A stretch of DNA of 64,000 nt, taken from the NCBI GenBank assembly GCA_947474455.1, contig CANJIL010000003.1, positions 84,121 to 148,120 of the forward strand. The letters are read 5' to 3'. Source of the DNA: Hyphomonadaceae bacterium (GTDB lineage: Bacteria > Pseudomonadota > Alphaproteobacteria > Caulobacterales > Hyphomonadaceae). Each line of letters starts with the position of its first letter. Position 1 is the stretch's first letter. Of the stretch, positions 1 through 9,135 are shown piece after piece. A model generated the notes under the pieces. The model searched no databases and was not told where the DNA came from. It saw only the letters and a program-made list of their open reading frames with translations. The position numbers and the translations under genes are program-made.

Positions 1-198
1 CGTGTCGGGCGCAAGATCCTTCGGCATGAAGGGCGCCGAAGGCAGAGGCGCCATCTCGGGCGACGAAGGCGTAGCCGCCTTGGACGCCTCCACCGCCGCG
101 ACTTCTGTTTGAGCAGGCGCACCTGCGCATCCACTGAAGCCCGCCGCCAGCGCGGCAAGCGCAATACCCGATGCGATGTAGACAGAAATTCTTGCCAA
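1..198 (-). CDS. Partial lipoprotein of unknown function (5' end only)
   Basis: The reverse strand carries an open frame from a TTG start, with a GGAG-like ribosome site (acggagac) a few bases upstream, to the window edge. The 66 visible residues are a short basic N-terminus, a hydrophobic stretch rich in Ala and Leu, and a lipobox (F-S-G-C at about residues 21-24). An Ala/Pro/Glu-rich linker typical of a mature lipoprotein tether follows. No functional domain is reached before position 1, so the family cannot be named. It is divergent from the sortase target gene, and the roughly 230 bases between the two starts would hold both promoters. The start is inferred from the ribosome site and the signal peptide. 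Confidence 0.6.
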   Translation of the reverse strand, partial: MARISVYIASGIALAALAAGFSGCAGAPAQTEVAAVEASKAATPSSPEMAPLPSAPFMPKDLAPDT

Positions 199-427
199 GT
201 GAGTCTCCGTGGCAGCGTCCCGGAACGCGGACACCTCTGCGTTTCCAGTTTGAGATGCGTCGGCGATTGTTAGCACACCGGCGAACCCGATTACCATTTA
301 ACGCTTTCACGCGATCCCGCCACAATCGTCGTTGCTCCGCCGCAGTCGTCGCGACAACGTCATCGCGCGAGCAACAGCTGGACGACCTCACATTGTTTTG
401 TCTGCATCGAAGGGGCTGGGACCCCCG

Positions 428-2713
428 ATGGAACAGATGATCATCCTCACAAGATATGGACTGCGCACGCGCCCGGCTCTGGCAGGCGCTCTGCTCGCTG
501 CTACTTGCCTTGCGCCTGCGGCCTACGCGCAGCAACCGCGTGACGGAACTGTAAGCAAGGCCGAAGTTTCGTCCGGCTCGCTCCTTCTCCAGTCGTCGAC
601 GCCGGGCCGCTATGTGGAAGCCCCGCTCGTCGCCGCCGACATCAAGATGGATATCGCCGGCCCTATCATCCGGACGAAGCTCACCCAACGTTTCACCAAC
701 CCGACCGAGCAATGGGTTGAAGGCGTCTACGCCTTCCCGCTGCCTGAAGGCGCGGCGGTGGACACGCTGAAGATCGTCATCGGCGACCGGTTCATCGAAG
801 GCGACATCAAGGAACGCCAGGAAGCGCGGGTAATCTACGAGCAGGCGGCGGCCAGCGGCCAGCGCGCCGGCCTGGTGGAAGAAGAACGCCCGAACCTGTT
901 CACCACCTCGCTCGCCAATATCGGTCCGGGCGAGACGGTGGCGATCCAGATCGAGTTCCAGGACAAGGCCCGCCTCGACAATGGCGTCTGGTCTACCCGC
1001 TTCCCGTTGGTGATCGCCCCGCGCTACAGCCCGAAACCGACCTTCGGCCTCACAGCCGATCGCACTAACAGCACGATCTCGCTCAGCAACCCCGTTCCTG
1101 ACAGTGACCGCATAACGCCGCCCGTACTGCATCCAGCGCAGGAACCCTCGGGCGCTGAAGGCCTCCGCCTGCCCGTCAACCTAAACATCTCGCTCGAAGC
1201 TGGCGTGCCCATCGCCGATATTTTCTCGCAGACGCACGGGCTCGTCGTATCCAGAACTGACATCGACACTGCTCGTATACATCTTCAGGAGGGCGAAGTC
1301 CCGGCCGATCGTGACTTCGTCCTCTCGTGGAAACCCGAACCGGCCACAGCCCCAACGGCCAGCCTGTTCCGCGAGAACCGCAACGGGGATGACTATCTGC
1401 TCGCCGTCGTGAACCCGCCCGCGATAAAAACGAACGCCCAGCGGCGTGACCGGGAGACGATCTTCGTGATCGACAATTCCGGCTCAATGTCGGGCGACTC
1501 GATGGATCAGGCAAAACAGGGTCTCCTGCTCGCCCTCGACCGCCTCGCGCCCACGGATGAGTTCAACATCGTCCGCTTTGACGACACGATGGAGCTGGTC
1601 TTCCAGACCGCCGTACCCGCGAATGAACAGAACCTCTCCCGCGCCCGCCGTTTCGTCTCGAACCTAGAGGCCAATGGCGGTACGGAAATGCTGCCTGCCC
1701 TGCGGGCCGCGCTGGCCGACAACGACCGTGAGAACACGGAAGAAGTCCGTCAGGTCGTGTTCATCACCGATGGCGCGATCGGCAATGAGGACCAGCTCTT
1801 CGCCACCATCCACGATGATCTTGGCCGCTCACGTCTCTTCACCGTCGGCATTGGCTCGGCGCCAAACGCCTACTTCATGGCCAACGCCGCCCGTCAGGGC
1901 CGCGGCACGTTCACATACATGGACGACGTCACGAAGGTCGCCGAGCAATCCGCGAAACTTTTCGCCGCGCTTGAAAATCCGGTGATGACGGACCTCGAAG
2001 CAAAACTCCCTAGCGGGGCCGCCGACGTCTATCCCGCTCCTTTGCCGGACCTCTACGCAGGCGAGCCTGTCACCATGGTGCTCCGCGCCAATGATCTTGC
2101 GGGCGATCTCACCTTCTCCGGCAAGCTGAATGGCAAGACGTGGACGATGACGCTTCCGGTCTCGGCGGCGTCGGAGTCCTCCGGCGTCGCGCAGCTCTGG
2201 GCGCGCGCCAAGATCGCTGGTTTCGAAGAGAGCCGCTATTCGGGAATGAGCCTGGAACAGGTCGATGCGGGCGTTCTCAAAACCGCGCTCGACTTCCATC
2301 TTGTGTCACGTCTCACCAGCCTGGTCGCGGTCGACAAGACGCCAGCGCGGCCGGCGGGTGAAAAGCTGGATGCTCGCCAGATCGCGAGCATGCTGCCCAA
2401 GGGCTGGAATTTCGGCGCCGTCTTCGGACCCGCCGCCGAGGCTCGCGCGCTTCGCGTCGACCGTCTGCCTGATGGCGTTATGCAGAAGATCAATGCCCGC
2501 GCCACGCAGGAGAAGCCGCAAGCCGAGCAGGCCCTCGCCCTGCCAGGCACCGCTAGCGGCTGGGAGATGATGCTCGCCTTAGGTCTTTCGCTCTTTCTGT
2601 TTGGCGCTGCGCTGTTGCGGCGCGGTCATTCCGCCATCGGCCTCCGGGGACAGGTTGTTTCAGCCAGTGTCGGGCAGGTGTGCGCAACGTCCGCTCGTGA
2701 TCGCGTCAGTTAG
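428..2713 (+). CDS. Proteobacterial sortase target protein with VIT and von Willebrand A domains
   Basis: This is an exported surface protein likely processed by the sortase encoded next door. From the chosen ATG it has a signal peptide ending near A-Y-A/Q-Q-P, a VIT domain over about residues 40-170, and a vWA domain whose MIDAS motif D-N-S-G-S is near residue 350. The C-terminus is a sorting-like signal: L-P-G-T, a hydrophobic helix, then L-L-R-R. This matches the marine proteobacterial sortase target family, which is usually paired with a class GN sortase, as here. The ATG at 428 is preferred over upstream in-frame starts because the signal peptide follows it directly and a purine-rich site precedes it. 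Oddly, 28 residues follow the R-R, whereas sorting signals normally end there. Confidence 0.88.
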   Translation: MEQMIILTRYGLRTRPALAGALLAATCLAPAAYAQQPRDGTVSKAEVSSGSLLLQSSTPGRYVEAPLVAADIKMDIAGPIIRTKLTQRFTNPTEQWVEGVYAFPLPEGAAVDTLKIVIGDRFIEGDIKERQEARVIYEQAAASGQRAGLVEEERPNLFTTSLANIGPGETVAIQIEFQDKARLDNGVWSTRFPLVIAPRYSPKPTFGLTADRTNSTISLSNPVPDSDRITPPVLHPAQEPSGAEGLRLPVNLNISLEAGVPIADIFSQTHGLVVSRTDIDTARIHLQEGEVPADRDFVLSWKPEPATAPTASLFRENRNGDDYLLAVVNPPAIKTNAQRRDRETIFVIDNSGSMSGDSMDQAKQGLLLALDRLAPTDEFNIVRFDDTMELVFQTAVPANEQNLSRARRFVSNLEANGGTEMLPALRAALADNDRENTEEVRQVVFITDGAIGNEDQLFATIHDDLGRSRLFTVGIGSAPNAYFMANAARQGRGTFTYMDDVTKVAEQSAKLFAALENPVMTDLEAKLPSGAADVYPAPLPDLYAGEPVTMVLRANDLAGDLTFSGKLNGKTWTMTLPVSAASESSGVAQLWARAKIAGFEESRYSGMSLEQVDAGVLKTALDFHLVSRLTSLVAVDKTPARPAGEKLDARQIASMLPKGWNFGAVFGPAAEARALRVDRLPDGVMQKINARATQEKPQAEQALALPGTASGWEMMLALGLSLFLFGAALLRRGHSAIGLRGQVVSASVGQVCATSARDRVS

Positions 2714-2719
2714 CCAGCG

Positions 2720-2759
2720 GCCCGCCCTTCCGTTTGCCTCCGCCTCCGGAAGGGCGGGC
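2720..2759 (+). terminator. Strong inverted repeat between sortase target and sortase genes
   Basis: A perfect 13-bp stem (2720-2732 with 2747-2759, GCCCGCCCTTCCG paired to its complement) encloses a 14-base loop. It lies 7 bases after the stop of the target gene and ends 21 bases before the sortase start. No T-run follows, so it may act as a partial terminator or mRNA stabiliser that sets the target-to-sortase ratio rather than as a full stop. Confidence 0.55.
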
Positions 2760-2780
2760 TAGACTTCCGGGAGTGTTGAA

Positions 2781-3479
2781 ATGTCGGACTGGTTCATGCG
2801 CACCAATGCCTATATGGCGACCGCTGGTCATGCCACGAACACAGAAGCCACGCGTCGCGAGAAGCATGCGAAGCCATTTTCGCTGTCGCCGCCTTCCCTG
2901 TCAGCTCTCGCACTACTCGTTGCGGGCGCGCTTATCGCCGCTCAGGCGCTGTTTATTCCGGCCAAGGCGCAAGTCGCCCAGATACTCATGGCCGGCGCCT
3001 GGGAGCACCAGCTCTCCACCGGCGATCCGGCGCGACCTTGGCCATGGGCTGATTTCACACCCAGGGCCAAATTGCACTTCCCAACGCAGAACCGGAGCAT
3101 ACTCGCGCTGACCGACGCGTCCGGTGAAAGCCTCGCTTTCGGCCCAACGTTGATGGCGGCTTCCGTCAATCCGGGCGAACGCGGCGTGGCCGTCTTCGCG
3201 GCCCACCGCGACACGCATTTCGCTTTCCTGAAAGATGTGAAGGCAGGCGATGAGATCGACGTGGACCTTCCGGAAGGCTCGCGCACATTCCGGGTTACCG
3301 GCTCGCAGGTCGTACGCTGGGATCATTCCGGCATCCTCACGCACGATGGCGGCAAGCCGCGCATCGCGCTCGTCACCTGCTGGCCGCTGGACGCGAAGGC
3401 GCCCGGCCCGATGCGCTATGCCGTGTGGGCCGAGCTCATCCCGGCACGATCTTCAGCTTCCACGCCGTCTCGGGCTTGA
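2781..3479 (+). CDS. Class GN (marine proteobacterial) sortase
   Basis: This is a membrane-anchored cysteine transpeptidase expected to cleave the L-P-G-T signal of the protein encoded just upstream. It has 232 residues, with one N-terminal membrane helix at about 40-60 after a basic stretch. The catalytic His lies in F-A-A-H-R-D-T-H (near residue 140), the catalytic Cys in L-V-T-C-W-P (near 200), and a C-terminal Arg in M-R-Y-A-V follows. The V-T-C-W-P motif and the pairing with a VIT/vWA target are typical of class GN sortases of Gram-negative bacteria. The ATG has a GGGAGTG site upstream. Its last 44 bases overlap the convergent M16 peptidase gene. Confidence 0.9.
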   Translation: MSDWFMRTNAYMATAGHATNTEATRREKHAKPFSLSPPSLSALALLVAGALIAAQALFIPAKAQVAQILMAGAWEHQLSTGDPARPWPWADFTPRAKLHFPTQNRSILALTDASGESLAFGPTLMAASVNPGERGVAVFAAHRDTHFAFLKDVKAGDEIDVDLPEGSRTFRVTGSQVVRWDHSGILTHDGGKPRIALVTCWPLDAKAPGPMRYAVWAELIPARSSASTPSRA

Positions 3480-6309
3480 GCCACTTCTTCGCCATCGCCT
3501 GAATGTCGGCAGGCGTGATGCTCTTATAGTCGGCGCCTTCGCTGCGGATGTACTCCAATCCCCGCCCGCCATCATGGGCGTCGGAGAGATACTCCACCCA
3601 ATAACCCACGTTGGACGCGAAGGCACGGCGGTACTGTTCTATCTTCGGCGCGACGATGCGATCGATTTCTCCCTGCGGCACCGGATTTTTTGCAAGCTTC
3701 GTGGCGACTTCCTGAATCTTGGTCTGCACTTCGTCCATGATCTCAGGCGCCACCTCCATGGCGACGCTGATATAGCCGTAGTCCGGCAGGAAGGTCGAGA
3801 AATCGACCATTTCCATCGGCGAGTAGGTCGCTCCCCCTTCGCTACGGAACATGCGCGTGGCGTCGTCGCGCAGCATCTGGGAAAGCACCATTCCGATCCG
3901 CTCTTCACGGATATTCTTGAAAGCGCCGGCATAAGTCGGCCAGCCGATCAGCGCATAGCCCTGGTCGGCGCGTCCCTTGTGCGGAAGCGTGGTCGTACCC
4001 GGTTCCGGGAACTTCACGTTGCGTATCCCGGCAGGTTCGGGAACCCGCTTGCGCGCCGGCAACGCGCCGAGCGTCTTGCCGACTTCGAGGATCACCGTTT
4101 CAACGCTGACATCGCCGACCACGATCACCTCGATTGGCGAGTTGTCGACGATCGGCTTGATGTACTTCACCGAGTCTTCCGGCTTCCACGTGTCGCGCTG
4201 CGCCTTTGTGTTGATCGTCCAGCGCAGATCGCCCGAATGGAGCAACGCATCGAGCTCACGCTCCAGCACGCCGCTGGGCGTCATCTTCATCGAGCCATCT
4301 GACGCATCCGCCCCCTGCATCCACGACGCCCAATCATCGGCGCGATAGGCCGAGTCCGTGATCATCGCAGTCATGATCTGCATCTGCAGCGGCAGGTCTT
4401 CGCGCGTGGTGATGTTCATGTTGTCGAGCGCGTAGGCATCGTCCAGCGTGCGTGTGACAGCCCCCGCGCGCCGGCCCGCCAGCGTGCGCGCCTGTTCGGT
4501 AACGGTAAGCTTTTTAAGTCCGCCGGACGACCACAACAGCTGGCCCATATCTGACGCATCAATGACGTTCATGGGCATCTGCAGTCGGCCCCATCCCATG
4601 CGCACACGGACGTTGATCAGGTCCTTGTTGGTCGGAAGGGGCTTGATAGTGAGCTTGACGCCGTTCTCGTAGGTCACCTTGGTGACGTTGAGATCCGCCA
4701 CGAGCTCCCGTGACGCCACGACGCCCGGTTTTCCGAAATCAGTATATGGCCAGGGCTTAACGGCATCCGGTTTGTAGGCCGTGATTGGCGCGGTCATGGC
4801 GGCCGTGTAGGCGGCGCGCAGGGCCTGCTCGCCGCCTTTCGGTTGCTCGGCGCCGCGATAGGTCAACGTCGGGGTATCGCGGAAGCGCGCCTTGAGCACA
4901 GCGTTCACCTCCGCCAGCGTAACGGTCGGAATCTCGGCCTGCAGCAGGGCATACGATTGCTGGAGGGACACGAACGGAACATCCGAATCGATGATGTCCA
5001 GCGCCGATTCAACCAGCGACACGGATGTGCCCGTCCGGCCCCGCTCGGCTTCGCGTTTGGCGCCGTCGAGCCTCAGCGAGATCTGGCGATCCAGCTCTTC
5101 CTGCGTGACGCCGAACTGCACCGCCTGGCGGTGCGCTTTCACCATCACGTCTATGGTCTTGGCGACGTCTGTCACGCGCACGGATGTCGCAATCTCGCCA
5201 TTCCAAACACCAGGGAGTACGGCGGGCGTCGCGCTGCCTATCACGCCAGCTGGTTTGCCGGCCGCTTCGTTGAGCCCTTGCATGCGCCGCGCGACTATGC
5301 CGGCGCCCAGTTGTTCAACCAGGGTTCTGCGCATTTCCGCCTTGGTAGGCGGGCGTTCGCGATAGGGTTCAAACCAGCGAAGTGTGATCGAGGTGTCGGG
5401 CGCGCCTACAGTCACCAGCGTCACGATGTCGGAGGATGGCGGCTTCACCATCACCGGCTTCGGATCGCCGCCACGCTCGCCGCGACCCTTCCAGTCGCCG
5501 AACTTTGCGTTGATCTGTGGAATAAGGGTCTGCGCATTGACATCGCCAACGATCAACAAGATTGCACGTTCCGGCCGGTAATACGCGTCATAGAATTTGC
5601 GGATCGTCTCCGGCGTGACGGTCTCGATCACCTTGCGCAGCCCGATGGGCGGACGGCCATACGGGTGGTCGCCAAGCTCGAGCTTCAACAACGCCATAGT
5701 CGCTTCGAATTCGGGTCCGGCGCGGGAGCGTTCCTCCGCCAGCACAACGCCGCGCTCCTTGTTGAGCGCGTCCGGCGCGATCGTCATCGCGCTCACGATG
5801 TCTCGGACCACCGACAGGCCGGTGTCGATCGACTCCGGGGTATTGCGGGCCATGTCCAACTGGAAGGTCGTGCTGTCCGGCCCCGTCGCGGCGTTGACAT
5901 CGGCGCCCATCTGCAGGCCCAGACCTTCCAGCGCTTCCATCAATTTCCCGTCCGGATAATTCTCCGTGCCGCGGAACGCGAGATGTTCGAGGAAGTGCGC
6001 CACGCCCTCTTCGCCGGGGCGCTCCTGCATCGAGCCAGCATCGATCATCATCCGGATCGCGACCTGACGCGGAGGTGTGTAGTTCCTGAGAACGAGATAG
6101 CGCATCCCGTTGGGCAGCGTGCCGAGGATGTAGTCCGGATCGCTTGGCAGGTCGCCGCGATCACGCGCCCATTGAGAAGCGGCGGGCGCGGCCGACTGGG
6201 CCAGCTGAATGGTCTGGTTCTGCGCGGTTGCGGTCAGCACCCCGCCGGCCGCAAACGCCACCGCACCGGCGGCAACCCATCCGGCAAAACGCTTCACAAA
6301 CAGTCTCAT
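3436..6309 (-). CDS. M16 family zinc metallopeptidase (two-lobed, secreted)
   Basis: This 957-residue insulinase/pitrilysin-type peptidase carries both the catalytic and the inactive M16 repeats in one chain. The zinc motif is H-F-L-E-H at residues 105-109 (the inverted HxxEH form), with the supporting glutamate expected about 75 residues later. A signal peptide is visible at residues 1-30, so it should act in the periplasm or outer envelope on peptides or small proteins. The second M16 half covers roughly residues 520-930. The 3' end runs 44 bases into the sortase gene on the other strand. An alternative is the separate-subunit PqqL-like group, but a single long chain with a signal peptide fits the periplasmic M16 group better. 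Confidence 0.92.
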   Translation of the reverse strand: MRLFVKRFAGWVAAGAVAFAAGGVLTATAQNQTIQLAQSAAPAASQWARDRGDLPSDPDYILGTLPNGMRYLVLRNYTPPRQVAIRMMIDAGSMQERPGEEGVAHFLEHLAFRGTENYPDGKLMEALEGLGLQMGADVNAATGPDSTTFQLDMARNTPESIDTGLSVVRDIVSAMTIAPDALNKERGVVLAEERSRAGPEFEATMALLKLELGDHPYGRPPIGLRKVIETVTPETIRKFYDAYYRPERAILLIVGDVNAQTLIPQINAKFGDWKGRGERGGDPKPVMVKPPSSDIVTLVTVGAPDTSITLRWFEPYRERPPTKAEMRRTLVEQLGAGIVARRMQGLNEAAGKPAGVIGSATPAVLPGVWNGEIATSVRVTDVAKTIDVMVKAHRQAVQFGVTQEELDRQISLRLDGAKREAERGRTGTSVSLVESALDIIDSDVPFVSLQQSYALLQAEIPTVTLAEVNAVLKARFRDTPTLTYRGAEQPKGGEQALRAAYTAAMTAPITAYKPDAVKPWPYTDFGKPGVVASRELVADLNVTKVTYENGVKLTIKPLPTNKDLINVRVRMGWGRLQMPMNVIDASDMGQLLWSSGGLKKLTVTEQARTLAGRRAGAVTRTLDDAYALDNMNITTREDLPLQMQIMTAMITDSAYRADDWASWMQGADASDGSMKMTPSGVLERELDALLHSGDLRWTINTKAQRDTWKPEDSVKYIKPIVDNSPIEVIVVGDVSVETVILEVGKTLGALPARKRVPEPAGIRNVKFPEPGTTTLPHKGRADQGYALIGWPTYAGAFKNIREERIGMVLSQMLRDDATRMFRSEGGATYSPMEMVDFSTFLPDYGYISVAMEVAPEIMDEVQTKIQEVATKLAKNPVPQGEIDRIVAPKIEQYRRAFASNVGYWVEYLSDAHDGGRGLEYIRSEGADYKSITPADIQAMAKKWLKPETAWKLKIVPG

Positions 6310-6373
6310 CTACCCTCCGGGGTGCCTTCTTCCGGCGAACCTGCACCCGGCCAGGGGACAAGAACACCCGTGT

Positions 6374-6762
6374 TTATGCCTCGACGCGCACCAGCTTCGC
6401 GAGCTTTTTTGGCGCCACGGCGCAATAGCTGTGTTTCATCCAGCCCTTCAGCGTGGCCAGTTCCGCAAGCAAGTCATCCTTTGCGTCGAAATGCGCGATC
6501 ACCCAATTGTGTTGCCTGAACCAGCCTCGACTTTCGCGGACAAAGTAAAGGTCCTGAACCATTTCGGCAGATATGGGCAATTTCACGATCATCGTGAGTT
6601 CATTCGGCTGCTCGTTCCGACCGCCAAAACGACGAACATTTTCGACCGGACCTTCAGCACCCGCGTCGTCGCCCATCCTGGCCCCGTCGAGGTCTCCGGC
6701 AGCGACAGGCCGAACTTCGTTAGTTCGGCCTCCGCTTTTTGCTGCGGCGTGGTCTTCCTCAT
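6374..6762 (-). pseudogene. MmcQ/YjbR (DUF419) family protein, frameshifted
   Basis: Two overlapping reverse-strand frames together spell a MmcQ/YjbR-like protein. The first half, from the ATG at 6762, holds the typical S-L-P-E-T-x-x-G-P-G-W and V-L-K-V-R-S-K-M-F motifs and stops near 6589. The second half continues in another frame from about 6615 down to 6374 with N-E-L-T-M-I-V-K-L-P and a C-terminal K-G-W-M-K-H-S-Y segment. A small indel between about 6600 and 6620 joins them. The family adopts a CyaY-like or double-wing fold and binds DNA in some members; its role here is unknown. A sequencing error cannot be excluded. Confidence 0.75.
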
Positions 6763-6786
6763 AAGCGATTGCAACCCCGCGTGGGA

Positions 6787-7692
6787 TCAGGGGAAGTAGC
6801 CGCCCTCGCGCGCCGCCCGCGCCTTCTCGCCGGCAAAGCAGTCCGGCTTCTCGGTGGGCAGCTTCAGTTGTGCAGGAACAAGTCCGGGCTCCGCCGCTTC
6901 GCGTGCATCCGCGTACTGTATCGGCGCCGCCTGCGGCTCAATTTCGAGATTGGCGATCTCCAGCACAAGCTTCTTCCGGATCGTGGCCGACAGCTGCTTC
7001 AGATCGAACACCGGCGCGATGAACGCGCCCGTTCCGCCGATCACGCAGTGCTTGTAGTAGCGGTCAAGGTTGGGGATATCGATGCCTCCCCACGGATTGC
7101 CGCGAAACCCACCCTGCCCGTCGGCATGCAGCAGAATTGGCAATCCATTGATCACGATCTGTTGCCTGAGCACGTAGTCGCGCGCCTTCTCCACCGGTCC
7201 GCCGGAATTGTTGGCGCCGTCACCGGATACGTCGATCGCCTGTCTGGGCGAGGTGATCTTGTTTTGACGGATCAGTCTTTCCGCCTCCATGAGGGCCGTC
7301 GTGATGGAGGTGCGCCGCTCGCCATATATCGGCTCTTTCGATAGCCGGTCGGCAAAATCATTGGCCGCTTCCGGCCCGTCAATGATCGTCCACGGAATGA
7401 CCTGCCTCGCTCCGTTCGCCCACTCCATGTAGGTGACGGCGATCTTGCCCCGTGGCCCGCTGATCAGCGCCTCGATGACGTCCTTGTGCCGGAAAGCCGA
7501 CACATAGCCATCACGCTGGATCGTATGCTCTTCCTCGTCCATGGAACGCGAGATATCGACTGCGAGAACCAGCTCAAGGTCCACCTCGCCCGAAGCTCCG
7601 AGCACAGGAGGCTGCGCGCCCGCATCGGCGCCCAGCAGGGCTGGCGCAAGGACCAATGGCAACAACCACGTCAGGTGGAACAGCGGCTTCAT
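6787..7692 (-). CDS. DUF1194 von Willebrand factor A-like secreted protein
   Basis: This 301-residue protein has a signal peptide (hydrophobic stretch ending near A-G-A-Q) followed by a vWA-type fold. The metal-binding MIDAS motif is D-I-S-R-S-M at about residues 48-53, with a second conserved element D-V-S-G-D-G-A-N-N near 155. These are the hallmarks of DUF1194 proteins, which are periplasmic and of unknown function. It is the second vWA protein in the first 8 kb, after the sortase target, but it has no sorting signal. It lies directly upstream of the broken MmcQ-like gene in the same direction and could have been cotranscribed with it. Confidence 0.88.
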   Translation of the reverse strand: MKPLFHLTWLLPLVLAPALLGADAGAQPPVLGASGEVDLELVLAVDISRSMDEEEHTIQRDGYVSAFRHKDVIEALISGPRGKIAVTYMEWANGARQVIPWTIIDGPEAANDFADRLSKEPIYGERRTSITTALMEAERLIRQNKITSPRQAIDVSGDGANNSGGPVEKARDYVLRQQIVINGLPILLHADGQGGFRGNPWGGIDIPNLDRYYKHCVIGGTGAFIAPVFDLKQLSATIRKKLVLEIANLEIEPQAAPIQYADAREAAEPGLVPAQLKLPTEKPDCFAGEKARAAREGGYFP

Positions 7693-7836
7693 GACCGGCT
7701 CCTGTCAATAACGACAGCGTGACGGCGATACGCCCGCTCATCAACCCCCGAAAACGATCACGAAGCGATGAGCCTGACTATGGCGTGTGCACTTGGGTTC
7801 CGGGGACGTAAGACCAAGGCGCTGGCGAGAGGCTAG

Positions 7837-9009
7837 TTAATAGAGCTGCGCCGTCTCAAACTGTTGGATAGGGAAATTGACCGTTATCACATGCCCCGTT
7901 CGCTGAAGCGTACGTGTGGGACCCCATGTTTCGCCCGGGGAGACTTGAAACCGCCGGTGTTTGCTTACGAGAGACTCGCCGAAGTATTTTTCCGGCGCCG
8001 CCGCCAGCACTCTCGGATTTGGTACCTTGCCATTCTTGTCAACGTCGACCTTAAGCACCACCACACCCTGCATGCCATTCTTGAATGCTTGAGATGGGTA
8101 GAGTCCGGTGTCTCTCGATCTGGAGAGCATAATCTCTCGCACTCGCGTGTTCGTGCTGAATAAACCGTGATCGGAAACCTTGCCAAGCAGCCGCGTGTCC
8201 CTTTCAGCCGGTGACGTTTCCTCGTCTTTTTGTTCGTGCTTCGATCTTGTGATGTTGAGCGCCTCAAGATGGAGTCGCAGCGCGTCCCGCCAGGCAAAGA
8301 CGTCCCAATAGATCTCGGTCATTTCTTCCGCTTCGGCTTCGGTCGGCGCAGCATTGACCTCATTTCGCACAACATCGACCAAGGCATCCAAATTGTCGTA
8401 GTTCGGCTTCTTGTTGCTGAGCATGAAATCCGCAACTTCGGCTAAGAGCCTAAAGCGACGACTCCTAACCATGAAGTCGCGGCCGCCGCGTTCGGTCGTT
8501 GTCGCGGCAAGCCGCGCGCTGTCGACTGCCGCGGCCCAGCTGCTGGTCTTCAGATCGTATGCTAAGACAGCTTCCAAACCGAGATAGGTAGTCATGTCTA
8601 TTCCCGGCACGTCCGTGCTAAAGCGTACGGCGGAATAAAGATTGTTACGCGCGTTAGCAGTGGGCGCTTCGGCATACTCAGCCAGCCGCAACAATACCAT
8701 CGACGTGACGCGTAGTTGGTCCGCCTCTAGGCCAGTTGCACGACTGTCGACAACAAACTGCGCGAAGGTACGCGCGGCCGCGAGGTCACCCGCAAGATAG
8801 GACGCGAACCCGAACTCGTTGGCGATTATGGCAATGTCATCGCGTGACTTGTCGAGCGTGGGCCACGTTGCTTCCGCCTCAGCGGCCGCCCCCTTGAAGT
8901 CCTGCGCTGTCATCTTTTCATTAAAAGTTTTGATGTCTGCGCTTGCAGGGATGCAGACGAGACAAGCCGCGGCGGCGGCAATCATCCAGAATCGCGGCGA
9001 CTTCAGCAT
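7837..9009 (-). CDS. Periplasmic helical-repeat protein with C-terminal TonB domain
   Basis: It has 390 residues from the second ATG, chosen because a GTGAGGGGG ribosome site sits just before it. A signal peptide (ending near P-A-S-A) leads into a helical region of about 230 residues that resembles TPR-type repeats. The last 90 residues form a TonB C-terminal fold: Y-P-x-x-A followed by Q-G-V-V-V-L-K-V-D-V-D and G-K-V-P-N-P-R-V. The N-terminal helix is a cleavable-looking signal rather than a Pro-rich TonB stalk, so it is more likely a periplasmic envelope protein of the TonB-C superfamily than a classical energy transducer. Its substrate is unknown. It is divergent from the nucleotidase gene. 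Confidence 0.75.
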   Translation of the reverse strand: MLKSPRFWMIAAAAACLVCIPASADIKTFNEKMTAQDFKGAAAEAEATWPTLDKSRDDIAIIANEFGFASYLAGDLAAARTFAQFVVDSRATGLEADQLRVTSMVLLRLAEYAEAPTANARNNLYSAVRFSTDVPGIDMTTYLGLEAVLAYDLKTSSWAAAVDSARLAATTTERGGRDFMVRSRRFRLLAEVADFMLSNKKPNYDNLDALVDVVRNEVNAAPTEAEAEEMTEIYWDVFAWRDALRLHLEALNITRSKHEQKDEETSPAERDTRLLGKVSDHGLFSTNTRVREIMLSRSRDTGLYPSQAFKNGMQGVVVLKVDVDKNGKVPNPRVLAAAPEKYFGESLVSKHRRFQVSPGETWGPTRTLQRTGHVITVNFPIQQFETAQLY

Positions 9010-9135
9010 CGCCCCCTCACCCACCGAGGCCTTTGTAGCATGACGTCGTTTTCAATCGAGCCCACGCATCTGCGGGCTTGCCATCGCCAGTGGCTTCGCG
9101 CCAAACAAAGCTGAGAGCCGCGACGGGTGGGTCTG

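Noticed and set aside
4843..6519. Long plus-strand open frame (558 codons) opposite the M16 peptidase
   Set aside because: It lies on the antisense strand of a gene with clear zinc motifs; high GC removes stops from the shadow frame, and its residues are compositionally odd (Arg/His-rich) with no domain.
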